64,000 nucleotides of DNA from Saccharum officinarum (taxonomy: Eukaryota; Streptophyta; Magnoliopsida; Poales; Poaceae), in the NCBI GenBank assembly GCA_020631735.1, contig CM036162.1:94660401-94724400 (forward strand), read 5' to 3'. Below are positions 12,581-22,141 of the stretch, in pieces (the stretch's first letter is position 1; each line of letters begins with the position of its first letter). The notes under the pieces are model-generated. The model was given only the letters and a program-made list of their open reading frames with translations. It was not told the origin of the DNA and ran no database searches. The position numbers were made by a program, and so were the translations under genes.

Positions 12581-13790
12581 TGTTGACGGTGGATAACGTC
12601 AACAATTTATAGTTGAATAAACATGAGAAATGGTACAAATGAAATAATATACATAGTTCTAGGGTTTAAACTAACAAATTCTACAAATCTTGGTGAATCT
12701 CTGTTCTGTACAGGATTATTCCAGAAAACCACCAAGAGGGACCAATTCGTCAAAGAAAAATTCGAAATTAAAATACGACATATACGCGAGAAGACTCTAG
12801 AAGACATGAGAAGACACCGGAATGAAGCGGTAGACGAGGGGCTGCCAAGTGCGGCCGGGAGGCCCCACCTGTAGGCCCCCGGCCCCTCGAGGGATTCCTC
12901 CATGAGTTTCTTGAGTATTCTTCCACCGTCTCCTAGGATGCATTTTAACCGTACCTCAAGTCGATTTGATCTAAGAGCTCATGTTGGACCCCCTGGGCTA
13001 TATAAGGAGACCCCAACCCCCATCAAGTCATTAAGTCATTTGGAGATCAAGCCATCTAGAGCCAGAAACCATAATTCCTCATAGTTCCTCTAGTTCTAGA
13101 GTTTTACCTAGTTAGATTAGGTCTAGAGGGAGGCAAGCAGATTACAAGCTTGAATTCCCGACGTTGGCAAGAGCATGGTTTGATATAATTCTTTGTATCT
13201 CTCTCTCATTGTATTCTCCACCATTTTATGTGCTTGCTACAATGTTTATGTCAACATTAATCTTCATCTTTTATATGTTCTTGATTGTAATGTCTATTAT
13301 TTACTTTGGTTATATATTTAGTATAGTTAGTTTATTATTAAGTTCATATATATGTTCGTATAGCGCCCATCCTAATATGTAGGATCTATGGGTGGGTGGT
13401 AGGCATTATGTAAGCGTGGTGCTTATATATTGTTTATCTGCGAATGCCCCCTACACGCCGAGACGTGTGGTAGATCACGGGTGTGACAATCCTATTGAGT
13501 CCTATGTAGTCCACCCCCAGTGTGTAGGACTTGTAGAACCCGGTCTCGAAGGAGGGGAGGACTATGTTTTCGATCCTTCCTAGTTGATATTCCTTATGTG
13601 TGGATGCGATAGTAACATTAACGATGACTACTAGATGTAATTGCACTAATTGAAACATTCATTGACTTATAGTTATAGAATGACTTAGGAATTATTTCTC
13701 TAATATTCTTATTGGACTAATGCTATTGCTACAGTTAGAATGCTCTGAGTAATTTATTTATTTATCATGATGCTTGATCAGTACTTATCA
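12581..13790 (+). repeat. LTR-like repeat (TGTTGACGG family), copy 1
   Basis: This starts TGTTGACGGTGGATAAC and is homologous, in opposite orientation, to 59995-61355. The two share the start, a CTCTAGTT..AGGTCTAGAGG region, a hydrophobic-looking ORF region (13164-13382) and the TGCTCTGAGTAATTTAT to ACTTATCATATA end. Here it breaks off at 13790 at the start of a CTCCCTCC sequence. It is probably a solo or truncated LTR. The open frame is a chance AT-rich frame, not a supported gene. Confidence 0.6.
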
Positions 13791-14190
13791 TATACTCCCT
13801 CCCTCCGGGAATGAATGCAAATGTAGCATGCGAGTGTTGTCCGCCAAAGAATGCAAACGTAACTTTGCCAAGTCTACAGACATGACCATAGTAGTTGTCG
13901 CCCGTGTCAGCTAGTCTCACTGTCCCAATAAAAATCTCCTCCCTCGCAGCTTTCCCCACCACACAATTTACAACTCGCATGTCATCCAAGTAAAAAAAAG
14001 GCTCGCATGTCATCCTCATCCACACAACTCTCTCCAACCGCCCGTCTCCATTGACTGCACCGCCTCCCCCATCTCCGCTGCATCTCCTCAGCTCCATTCA
14101 CCGCACACGTCCTACATCTTTGGCTGCATCTCCCTCTCCCCCTTCTCCGTGCTTACCAAGGGATTAATTGCAAACAAGTTAGACATCTAG
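13791..14190. other. Possible Stowaway-like MITE fragment and unassigned DNA
   Basis: TACTCCCTCCCTCCGGGAATG at 13794 resembles a Stowaway-type terminus, but no matching right terminus was seen. The rest up to the Copia homology at about 14191 is pyrimidine-rich and unassigned. A short direct repeat (GATTAATTGCAA) lies at the junction with Copia element A. Confidence 0.3.
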
Positions 14191-14411
14191 AGATTAATTG
14201 CAATAAAATGAACAAGAACAAGAAAAATGCTAATGTACCTTACATTCCTTTTGATTCTTGTTATGTGCTTACCAAGGGTGAGAAAGGTGTGCATGCTAAG
14301 TTTGTTGGTACACCAATTGTGGGTCCAAAGAAGAAGGCCATTTGGGTACCAAAGAGCTTAGTTACTAACCTCCAAGGACCCAAGCAAGTATGGGTACCTA
14401 AGAAACATTAA
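14191..14411 (+). pseudogene. Copia element A: C-terminal end of gag
   Basis: The frame begins inside the second CCHC knuckle region and continues PFDSCYVLTKGEKGVHAK through GPKQVWVPKKH to a TAA stop at 14409-14411. It aligns with the gag end of element B (about 31080-30900) and with the gag ends of the GAG-only units (LVWVPSKSG, then stop). All of gag upstream is missing, so element A is 5'-truncated at about 14191. Confidence 0.8.
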
Positions 14412-16210
14412 TTTGTTTTGTAGGTCAATTACAAGGCTAGAGGAAGGCATTGAGTACTTGATAGTGGGTGCTCTCAACATATGACTGGTGATTCAAGAAT
14501 GTTCAACTCTCTCAAATCAAACGATAGTGGCATTGATAGTATCACATTTGGTGACAATAGCAAGGGTGATGTGAAAGCTCTTGGAAGGATTGCAATCTCA
14601 AATGATCATAGCATTTCCAATGTGCTACTAGTTGAAAAGCTCAATTTCAATTTGTTGTCGGTTGCTAAATTGTGTGATCTCGGTTTCAAGTGCATATTTG
14701 GTGTTGATGATGTGGAGATAGTTAGTGTTGATGGCTCCAACTTGATCTTCAAAGGCTTTAGATTTGAGAATCTATACTTGGTTGATTTCAATGCTAGTAA
14801 CACTCAACTTTCAACATGCTTGCTCACCAAATCAAGTATGGGTTGGTTATGGCATAGAAGACTTGGTCATGTTGGCATGAAGCAATTGAACAAGTTAGTG
14901 AAGCATGACTTAGTTAGAGGCTTGAAGGATGTCACATTTGAGAAAGATAAGCTATGTAGTGCATGTCAAGCCGGAAAGCAAGTGGGCAACACTCATCCAT
15001 TGAAGAGTATTATGAGTACTTCCAAGGCATTTGAGTTGTTGCACATGGATCTATTTGGGCCAACTACATACACAAACATTGGTGGCAACAAGTATGGCTT
15101 TGTGATTGTGGATGATTTCACTAGATATACATGGGTATTCTTTCTTAGGGACAAAAGTGATGTATTTGACATATTCAAGAAGTTTATCAAGAGAGTGCAA
15201 AATGAGTTTGAAACCACAATCAAGAAAGTGAGAAGTGACAATGGAAGTGAGTTTAGAAACACAAGAGTTGATGAGCTATGTGATGAGCTTAGAATCAAAC
15301 ATCAATTCTCGGCCAAGTATACACCTCAATCAAATGGCTTAGTTGAGAGGAAGAATAGAACCTTAATTGATATGGCAAGATCAATGTTGAATGAGTATAA
15401 TGTGAGTCATTCATTTTGGCCGAAGCAATCAACACGGCTTGCTTCTATAGCAACCGCCTCTATTGCCACAAGTTTCTAGAGAAGACACCATATGAGATCT
15501 TAAATGGAAGAAAGCCCAACATTGCATACTTTCGGGTATTTGGTTGCAAATGCTACATCTTGAAGAAGGGCACTAGATTGAGCAAGTTTGAAAAGAAATG
15601 TGATGAAGGCTTACTACTTGGTTACTCCACTACTAGCAAAGCTTATAGAGTATGGAACATATCTAGTGGACAACTTGAAGAAGTACATGATGTTGAGTTT
15701 GATGAAACAAATGGTTCTCAAGATGAGGAAGATAACTTGAATGATGTGAGAGGAACTCAATTGATCAATGCTATGAAGGAAATGGATATTGGTGATATTA
15801 GACCAAAGCAAGTGATTGATGTGGATGACGACAAAGATCAAGTGCTCCAAAGTCCAATTACACAAGCTAGTGGTTCTCTAATACAAAATCAAGCTAGTAC
15901 ATCATCTCAAGTGCAACAAGATCAACAAGTAGCTAGTTCATCATCTCCAACTCATGATCAACATCAACATCCAAGCAATCAAGTCCAAGTACTTCAACCA
16001 ACTAACATTGCAAGAGACCATCCATTGGATTCCATCATTGGTGACATACAAAGGGGAGTTCAAACTAGATCAAGATTGACATCTTTTTGTGCTCACTCTT
16101 CTTTTGTGTCAATGGAAGAACCCAAGGACATTGATAAAGCATTGAGAGATCCGGATTGGGTGAATGCAATGCATGAAGAGCTCAACAACTTCAAGAGAAA
16201 TGAAGTATAA
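14412..16210 (+). pseudogene. Copia element A: protease and integrase part of pol, broken
   Basis: The protease active site Asp-Ser-Gly is at 14460-14468, directly preceded by a TGA (14451-14453) where element B has Trp. Downstream are the pre-integrase zinc-binding region (RRLGHVGMKQL, CSACQAGKQ), the integrase core (MDLFGPTTYT, VRSDNGSEF, YTPQSNGLVERKNRT) and the C-terminal region (YFRVFGCKCYILKKGTRL). A one-base deletion after SFW near 15419 shifts the frame; homology resumes in the frame starting at 15416 and runs to a TAA at 16208-16210. The domain order protease-integrase-RT is the Copia order. The element cannot make an intact polyprotein. Confidence 0.9.
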
Positions 16211-17653
16211 GAATTAGTTGAGAGGCCTAAGGATCACAATGTCATTGGAACAAGATGGGTCTTTCGCAATAAGCAAGATCAAGATGGGATAGTAGTAAGG
16301 AACAAAGCAAGACTAGTGGCTCAAGGTTACACACAAATAGAGGGTCTTGACTTTGGTGAAACTTATGCCCCGGTTGCAAGATTGGAAGCAATTAGAATTC
16401 TACTTGCCTATGCTTGTGCTCACAATATTAAGCTATATCAAATGGATGTGAAGAGTGCATTTCTCAATGGGTACATTCAAGAAGAGGTGTATGTGGAGCA
16501 ACCTCCCGGTTTTGAAGATGATAAGAAACCAAATCAAGTCTACAAATTGAGAAAAGCTTTGTATGGATTGAAGCAAGCACCTAGAGCATGGTATGAAAGA
16601 TTGAGGGACTTCTTGCTATCCAAAGGATTTGTCATGGGCAAAGTTGATACAACACTATTCACCAAGAAGATTGGGAAAGACTTGTTTGTGTTGCAAATAT
16701 ATGTTGATGATATCATATTCGGTTCAACCAATCAAGATTATTGTGATGAGTTTGGGAAAATGATGGCAAAAGAATTTGAAATGTCAATGATTGGTGAACT
16801 TAGTTTCTTTCTTGGACTTCAAATCAAACAAATGAAGGAACGAACATTTGTAAGCCAAACCAAGTACATCAAAGATATGCTCAAGAAGTTTGGCATGGAA
16901 GATGCAAAGGGCATTACAACTCCAATGAGCACTAGTGGAAGCTTGGATAGTGATAAGAGTGGCAACATGGTGGATCAAAAGCTATATAGATCAATGATTG
17001 GTAGCCTACTCTATGTGACGGCATCAAGGCCCGATGTGATGTTTAGTGTATGCATGTGTGCAAGATTTCAAGCCTCATCAAGAGAAAGTCATTTGAAGGC
17101 AACAAAGAGAATATTGAGGTATTTGAAGCATACACAAGATGTTGGATTATGGTATCCCAAAGGTGCAAGATTTGAGCTAGTTGGATATTCGGATTCCGAC
17201 TATGCCGGTGACAAAGTTGAGAGAAAGAGCACTTCCGGGACTTGTCAATTGTTGGGAAGATCACTTGTCTCATGGTCATCCAAGAAGCAAAATAGTATTG
17301 CACTATCTACCACCGAGGCCGAATACATCGCCGCGGGTAGTTGTTGTGCATAAATCTTGTGGATAAAGGCAACATTGAAGGATTTTGGAATCACTTTCAA
17401 GAATGTGCCATTGCTATGTGACAATGAAAGTGCCGTGAAGCTAACCAACAATCCGGTTCAACATCAAAGAACAAAACATATTGATGTTCGCCATCACTTT
17501 ATTAGAGATCATCAACAAAAGGGTGACATTGCTATTAAGAGTGTGGGCACCGAAGATCAATTAGCCGATCTATTCACCAAACCACTTGATGAGAAGAGAT
17601 TTCACAAGCTAAAGAATGAGTTGAACATACTTGACTTCTCCAACATGAGTTGA
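16211..17653 (+). pseudogene. Copia element A: reverse transcriptase and RNase H, broken
   Basis: The same frame resumes after the stop at 16208 with [20 protein letters not shown] motifs follow: [45 protein letters not shown] and the catalytic YVDD near 16700. The RNase H segment includes YSDSDYAG and STTEAEY. A TAA at 17351-17353 stands where element B has Gln; homology then continues with DNESAVKLTNNP and RTKHIDVRHHFI to a natural stop after FSNMS at about 17653. With its relatives this belongs to the SIRE/Maximus-like Copia lineage (inferred from the long 3' region and repeated polypurine tracts). Confidence 0.9.
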
Positions 17654-18780
17654 TGCACCCCATATATGACATGCCTCTCCTTCGAGCCCTAAGGTACAAT
17701 TGGTTGACATGTCATACATTCTAATGCTAAGGACTTGTTTAGTGCATCTAGTCATAATTTACATGTTCTAGGCTCATTCATGAAAATCAAATGAATTTGA
17801 AGTTTATATGGTGCCACTATTGTTTCTTTGCCTTGTATGATCTAGTGGTAGCATATAACTTGTTCAAGTAGCTTGTGATCCTAAGTATTTAATCTAGAAA
17901 ACTTATCTAAATATTTGCTTCAACATGGTGCATAATAACCCTTCTAGTGAGGTGTGAAGAAGCTTGCCCTTGGATCGAACCGAAACATTTTATTTATGCA
18001 AGCAATCTAGGTTGAATCACAAACTTGATCCTCACCCCATAATTTAACATGATAATCTATCTAAAATTGGTCCCTTGTGGTCATTGGTGCCAAAGGGGGA
18101 GAAAATGTTGTTCACAAAGATAGAACTCAAAGGGGGAGAAGCATAAAAGGGAAAATTGATAAAAGAAGTGGATCAACTAAAATTTTGAGCACACAAGTAG
18201 GGGGAGCAAGCTCTTAAGCATGAATGTTGCATTTCCATGTGCACTTCATTTGTATGATGCATAGTTATGCATTTCTTTTTCTCCGATACTTTGCTTGTGT
18301 GGTGACTTGCTAGTATAATTTGAATGATGAATTGAAGTACTAGCATGAATAGGAAGTAGTTAGATTCTTCTTGCTTCATGTTTTTCAAAGTGGTACTAGA
18401 GCCTTGCTTATAATATTGATCTCATGAGGTTTCTAGTTATGTTTGTGATTTTCCAAGTGGAACCTAACTACACAAGGTGCTAAGATGGTGTTTATCGCTA
18501 CTCCGATGGTATCACGCTTCAAAGGTCTATAATCTTAAACACTTAGCACCTGTTGGTAGTCAATGCTCCTATATTTTCCTATCTAACATGTATGCTTCCA
18601 AAATCCAAACATATAGCATGCATGTAGGGGGAGCCATTGCTATCAATTTAAATTCATAATCACATGTTCATAATTCTTACACATGGTAATATACTTGGAA
18701 AATGTGACATGGGTTCAATCAAAATTTTATCATAATATATTTGTGAAAGGTTTGTCACCAATTACCAACAAGGGGGAGAT
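17654..18780 (+). other. Copia A 3' non-coding region with repeated polypurine tracts
   Basis: About 1.1 kb without ORFs. It contains several GGGGGAG tracts (near 18092, 18130, 18199, 18627) and the final one, AAGGGGGAGAT, abutting the LTR at 18781. The AGTAGGGGGAGCAAGCTC block also occurs in the GAG-only units (near 26895 and 52763), which ties the families together. Confidence 0.7.
18769..18780 (+). promoter_or_regulatory. Polypurine tract of Copia A
   Basis: CAAGGGGGAGAT lies immediately before the LTR start TGAAAG. This is the standard plus-strand primer position. Confidence 0.75.
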
Positions 18781-19540
18781 TGAAAGTCCTATGTTTGGTG
18801 TTGGTAATTAGTGACAATGCCTAAGTACTAATCCTATGCCTAAGTTGTATGTAGCATATGAGGATTAGTACATTCCAAGGTTGGTGGCAAGATGGACATG
18901 GTGATCATGATGGCCACACTTGGATTTGGACGCAACCCTATGTGATCAAGGCAAAGGTATATGCTTAAGGGTTGTGTTTTAGTAACCAAGACACTTAGTG
19001 GGTGTGGTTACATTATAGGTTAGATAGCCGTACTATAAAGAGGGGAATGACGCAGCTATTAAACTCCTAAGTGCCTCTAGGTGTGCATTTTCATAATCAT
19101 ATGCATTTGGATAGAACTAATATCGCCTCGAAAAATGATTGTGAAAATGCTAACACACTCACACATGACGAAATCACTTGGTGGTGTTAGCACGTTTGCG
19201 AAGGCGGTGGAGTTTGAGCGGTAGAGAGGGTTTGGGATCCTCTCTCCCTCCCGCCGAGCTTGCGAGGCGGGATTCAGGCGTTTTCGAGAAGTTGAAACGA
19301 CTATTTTCCACTGCGCCGGAAGTTCGGAAAAGAAACGGAGGCGAACGGAGGTCACAGAGGTGACCGGACGCTGAATCGGACGCGGTCTTTGCATGACCGG
19401 ACGTGTCCGGTCAGTGTCCTGCGTCTGCGCGTGTTTCAGTTTGATGATCGGACGCGCAGCGCATCCGGTCACAGTCGATCGGACGCGTCCGGTCGTTCAG
19501 GGAGCTTACTGGACTCTAACCGGACGCTGGCACTATCGCG
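18781..19540 (+). mobile_element. Copia A 3' LTR, left part (split by insertion)
   Basis: This starts TGAAAGTCCTATGTTTGG after the polypurine tract. It ends in the CCGGACGC-repeat region at ...CACTATCGCG, where the GAG-only unit begins. Element B's LTR (33002-35300, minus) has the equivalent uninterrupted sequence CTGGCACTGTCGCGTCCGG, so the remainder is recognised at 55786-57016. The split falls in U3, upstream of the TATA box. Confidence 0.8.
19536..19540. repeat. Target-site duplication TCGCG, left
   Basis: TCGCG directly before the LTR start TGAAAGCCC at 19541. The partner is at 55786-55790. Confidence 0.7.
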
Positions 19541-20389
19541 TGAAAGCCCAAGTTTGGTTTTGGTAATTGAGTGACAACCTTAGGTGGACTAATTGTGTTT
19601 AATGAGAGATACACAGGAGATTAGTCCATAGGTGATGGTGTCATGGAGGAGCTCATTGCATATGAGACATGACATGGAGTCATGTGGCCAAGGTGGCAAA
19701 GATCAAGATGAGGCTTGGCTCGACGGACCTGTTGCAAGTGTGAAGGGCAAGTCGGAGGCTTTGGAGCGATGGACCGTGAGGCGGTGAAGCTTGAGCAAGA
19801 CTTGGCGCCGATGGACCGACGCAACGGTGAAGAGCAAGTGAGGTCAAGATCGATGGACCAAGGTCACATGATGATATGAAGTGGATCATATCATTTGTGA
19901 TATGGTTGGTGCATGTGTTGCATCAACGTCGGAGGAGATGGAGTGGAATGCGCAAGGCAAAGGTATAACCTAGGGCATTTCCATTTCACCGGTCATAGGT
20001 GTGTAGAGAAGTTTATGACCGGGTTTAGGATAGATGGCCGTACTATCAAGAGGGGCAAACTTGTTTGCATATCGGTCATCTAGTGCCACTTGAGCGATCT
20101 AACTTTGCATACGTGTTAGGATCGAGTGGCGTGGCAAGTTGAGTGGTTAACTCCTTCGGTAAAATGATTGTGAAATGCTAACACACATGCACATGGTGGT
20201 GTACACTTGGTGGTGTTAGCACATTTGTGAAGGCGGTGGAGTTTAAGCGGTAGAGAGGGGTTTGGGTTCCTCTCTCCCTCCCGCCGAGCTTGCGGCGCGG
20301 GATTCAGGCGTTTTCGAGGAGTTGAAAAGCCTATTTTCCACTACGCCGGAAGTCGGAAAAGAAACGGAGGCGAACGGAGGTCACAGAGG

Positions 20390-20827
20390 TGACCGGACGC
20401 TGCACCGGACGCGGTCACGGTATGACCGGACGCGTCCGGTCAGTTCACCGTGGCGCGGCACTAGGGTTTGTGACCGGACGCTGGTCTGGCCTGACCAGCG
20501 CGTCCGGTCAGTACAACTGAGCGTAAGAGAGAAGCGCGCGACCGGCGCGTCCGGTCCTTCACGGGACCGGAGCGTCCGGTCAAGCGTCCAGAGAGGCCGA
20601 GCGCAGCGTAGCGCCGATCGGACGCGGGGCGCGTCCGGTCACGTACGATCGGACGCGTCCGGTCTCAACGGGAGCGTACTGGAACGCGACCGGACGCGGG
20701 CACTGTCGCGTCCGGTCACTCGGTTGAGCGCGTCCGGTCAGGGCAACGGCTAGTTCTGACGCGCGCTGTTCACGGTTGTCGTGTAGTGACCGGACGCGTC
20801 CGGTCACCCTGACCGGAGCGTCCGGTC
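20390..20827. repeat. Array of CGTCCGGTC / ACCGGACGC half-sites in U3
   Basis: I count ten CGTCCGGTC and six ACCGGACGC in about 440 bp, ending about 50 bp before the TATA box. Two places (20424-20441 and 20788-20805) make the perfect palindrome GACCGGACGCGTCCGGTC; the second is symmetric over 22 bp. Similar arrays occur in every LTR of this lineage in the window. A regulatory role is inferred from position only. Confidence 0.85.
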
Positions 20828-20878
20828 GTCCCGAGTTTTGCCCAGTGAAGGGGTAACGGCTCTATTTGACCGTGGGGT

Positions 20879-20888
20879 TATAAATAGA
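20879..20888 (+). promoter_or_regulatory. TATA box of GAG-only LTR
   Basis: TTATAAATAG, conserved at 46763-46772 and 54699-54708. Related LTRs have TATAAATA at about 56110 and, on the minus strand, at about 33930 and 57642. Confidence 0.75.
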
Positions 20889-21966
20889 TGCCTTGGCCGG
20901 TTGTGGCCGCAAGCGGAGCACACTTTGGCCTTGGTGGCTTATGTGGTAGTGCTTGGAAGCCCTCTAACTCACTCATGCTTGATAGTGTTCATCGGATCGA
21001 GTGAGAGAGCGATTCTAGTGCGATTGCATCGTGGTTGCATCGAGTGGCACTAGGTGATCGTGTTGCAAGCCGGTGGTGCTTGTTACTCTTGGAGGTTGCC
21101 ACCTCCTAGACGGCTTGGTGGCTTGCGACTCCATTGAAGCACGCGTGGAGATTGTGCGTGGCTCCGGAGGAGGATTTGTGAGGGGGATTGTGCTCACCCC
21201 GCGGGGATCGCGAAGAGCAACTCTAGTAAAGCTCGTGGCTTGGAGGATCCCCATCTTGAGAGTGGATGTGCGGCACCCGCTGAGGGTTTGACTCTTGATA
21301 GTCAATTAGCTCGTGATCCATCAAGTGGGTGTATCGCCACAACGGGGACTAGCTTGGTGGCAACCAAGTGAACCTCGGTGAAAAACCGCCGTGTCAACAT
21401 TGTGTACATCTTCTCGGTGGTTTGCTTTCGATTCACAAGCTTGTATTTACATTCATATACTTGTGCTTGTGTAGTTGCTCTTGTAACTAGTTTGCTTGTG
21501 TAGTTAGCTAGTTACCTTCTTGCTTGCGTAGCATAGAAGTAGCTCCCGTTGCGTGGCTAATTTGGTTTGTGTAACCTTGTTAGTCATATTGCTTAGTTTG
21601 TGTAGCTAAGTAATTTGCGCTCTCTAGTTTGGCATTAGTTGCCTTGCTATTGAGCTTTGCTAGTGAGCATAGGTGGCTTCGTGCTTTTGCTTACTAGAAT
21701 TGTGTAGGAGCTCCCCGGCTTTGCTAAAGTACTAGTGCATAGGTTTGTGTGACCTTGCTCTAGAATTGTTTAGGAGAGCTCTTGCTAAGGAAAGCACCTT
21801 AGTTACATAATTAGGATCTTTGTGAGGTGCTTGTGAACTTAGATAGAGGGGTGTAGTCTTGGCTAGACCGATAGTTTTAATTCCGCATTTGTTTCGGTTT
21901 GCAGACGCGATTAATTTTAGAAAGGACTATTCACCCCCCCCTCTAGTCCGCCATCTCGACCCTACA

Positions 21967-22090
21967 TCGCGTCCGGTCATTTCTCCAGCGCGTCCGGTCA
22001 TTGTTTTGTTGGACGCTGCTCAGGCGACCAGCGCGTCCGATCACTCACGGGACCAGCGCGTCCGGTCGTTCCCAGCGCGTCCGGTCTACA
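21967..22090 (+). repeat. 124-bp segment between LTR end and PBS, matching Copia A LTR flank
   Basis: After the LTR end CCCTACA comes TCGCGTCCGGTCATTTCTCC and more CGCGTCCGGTC repeats, ending in GGTCTACA before ATTGGTATCGG. The same segment follows the LTR ends at 47842 and 55785. In the third case it runs on without a break into the Copia A LTR, so there it is simply flanking DNA. Its presence between LTR and PBS in the other two is unusual (see findings). Confidence 0.75.
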
Positions 22091-22091
22091 A

Positions 22092-22104
22092 TTGGTATCG
22101 GAGC
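22092..22104 (+). promoter_or_regulatory. Primer-binding site (initiator tRNA-Met type)
   Basis: TTGGTATCGGAGC resembles the canonical TGGTATCAGAGC complementary to the 3' end of initiator tRNA-Met, as usual for Copia elements. It lies 38 nt upstream of the gag ATG. Confidence 0.75.
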
Positions 22105-22141
22105 CCGGTCTCTCATTTGTGGTCTTCACCGACCCGAGAGG

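Larger units (their letters stand above)
19541..21966 (+). mobile_element. GAG-only Copia unit 1: 5' LTR (2426 bp)
   Basis: TGAAAGCCCAAG start and CCCTACA end. It is nearly identical to 53349-55785 and to the partial copies at 27480 and 45597. It holds a palindrome array (20390-20827), a TATA box (20879-20888) and a pyrimidine-rich tail ending ACCCCCCCCTCTAG..., as in the other LTRs of this lineage. It is inserted in the U3 of Copia A's 3' LTR. Confidence 0.85.

Noticed and set aside
13164..13382. Hydrophobic ORF that looks like a small membrane protein, with a relative at 60365-60787
   Set aside because: It lies in an AT-rich LTR-like repeat. The two copies agree in DNA as a repeat would, and no start context or family match supports a gene.
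19621..19889. Repeated minus-strand ORFs in each GAG-only LTR (also at 53429-53697, 27527-27763 and similar in related LTRs)
   Set aside because: They recur because the LTR recurs. No domain, and they are broken by small indels in one copy.
20390..20827. Regular palindromic repeats resembling a CRISPR-like or origin-like array
   Set aside because: Spacing is irregular, the repeats sit inside plant LTR U3 regions and recur in every LTR of the lineage. There are no cas genes and this is a eukaryotic genome.
22092..22104. Possible tRNA-Met gene fragment
   Set aside because: Only the 3'-end complement is present; it is the retrotransposon primer-binding site.
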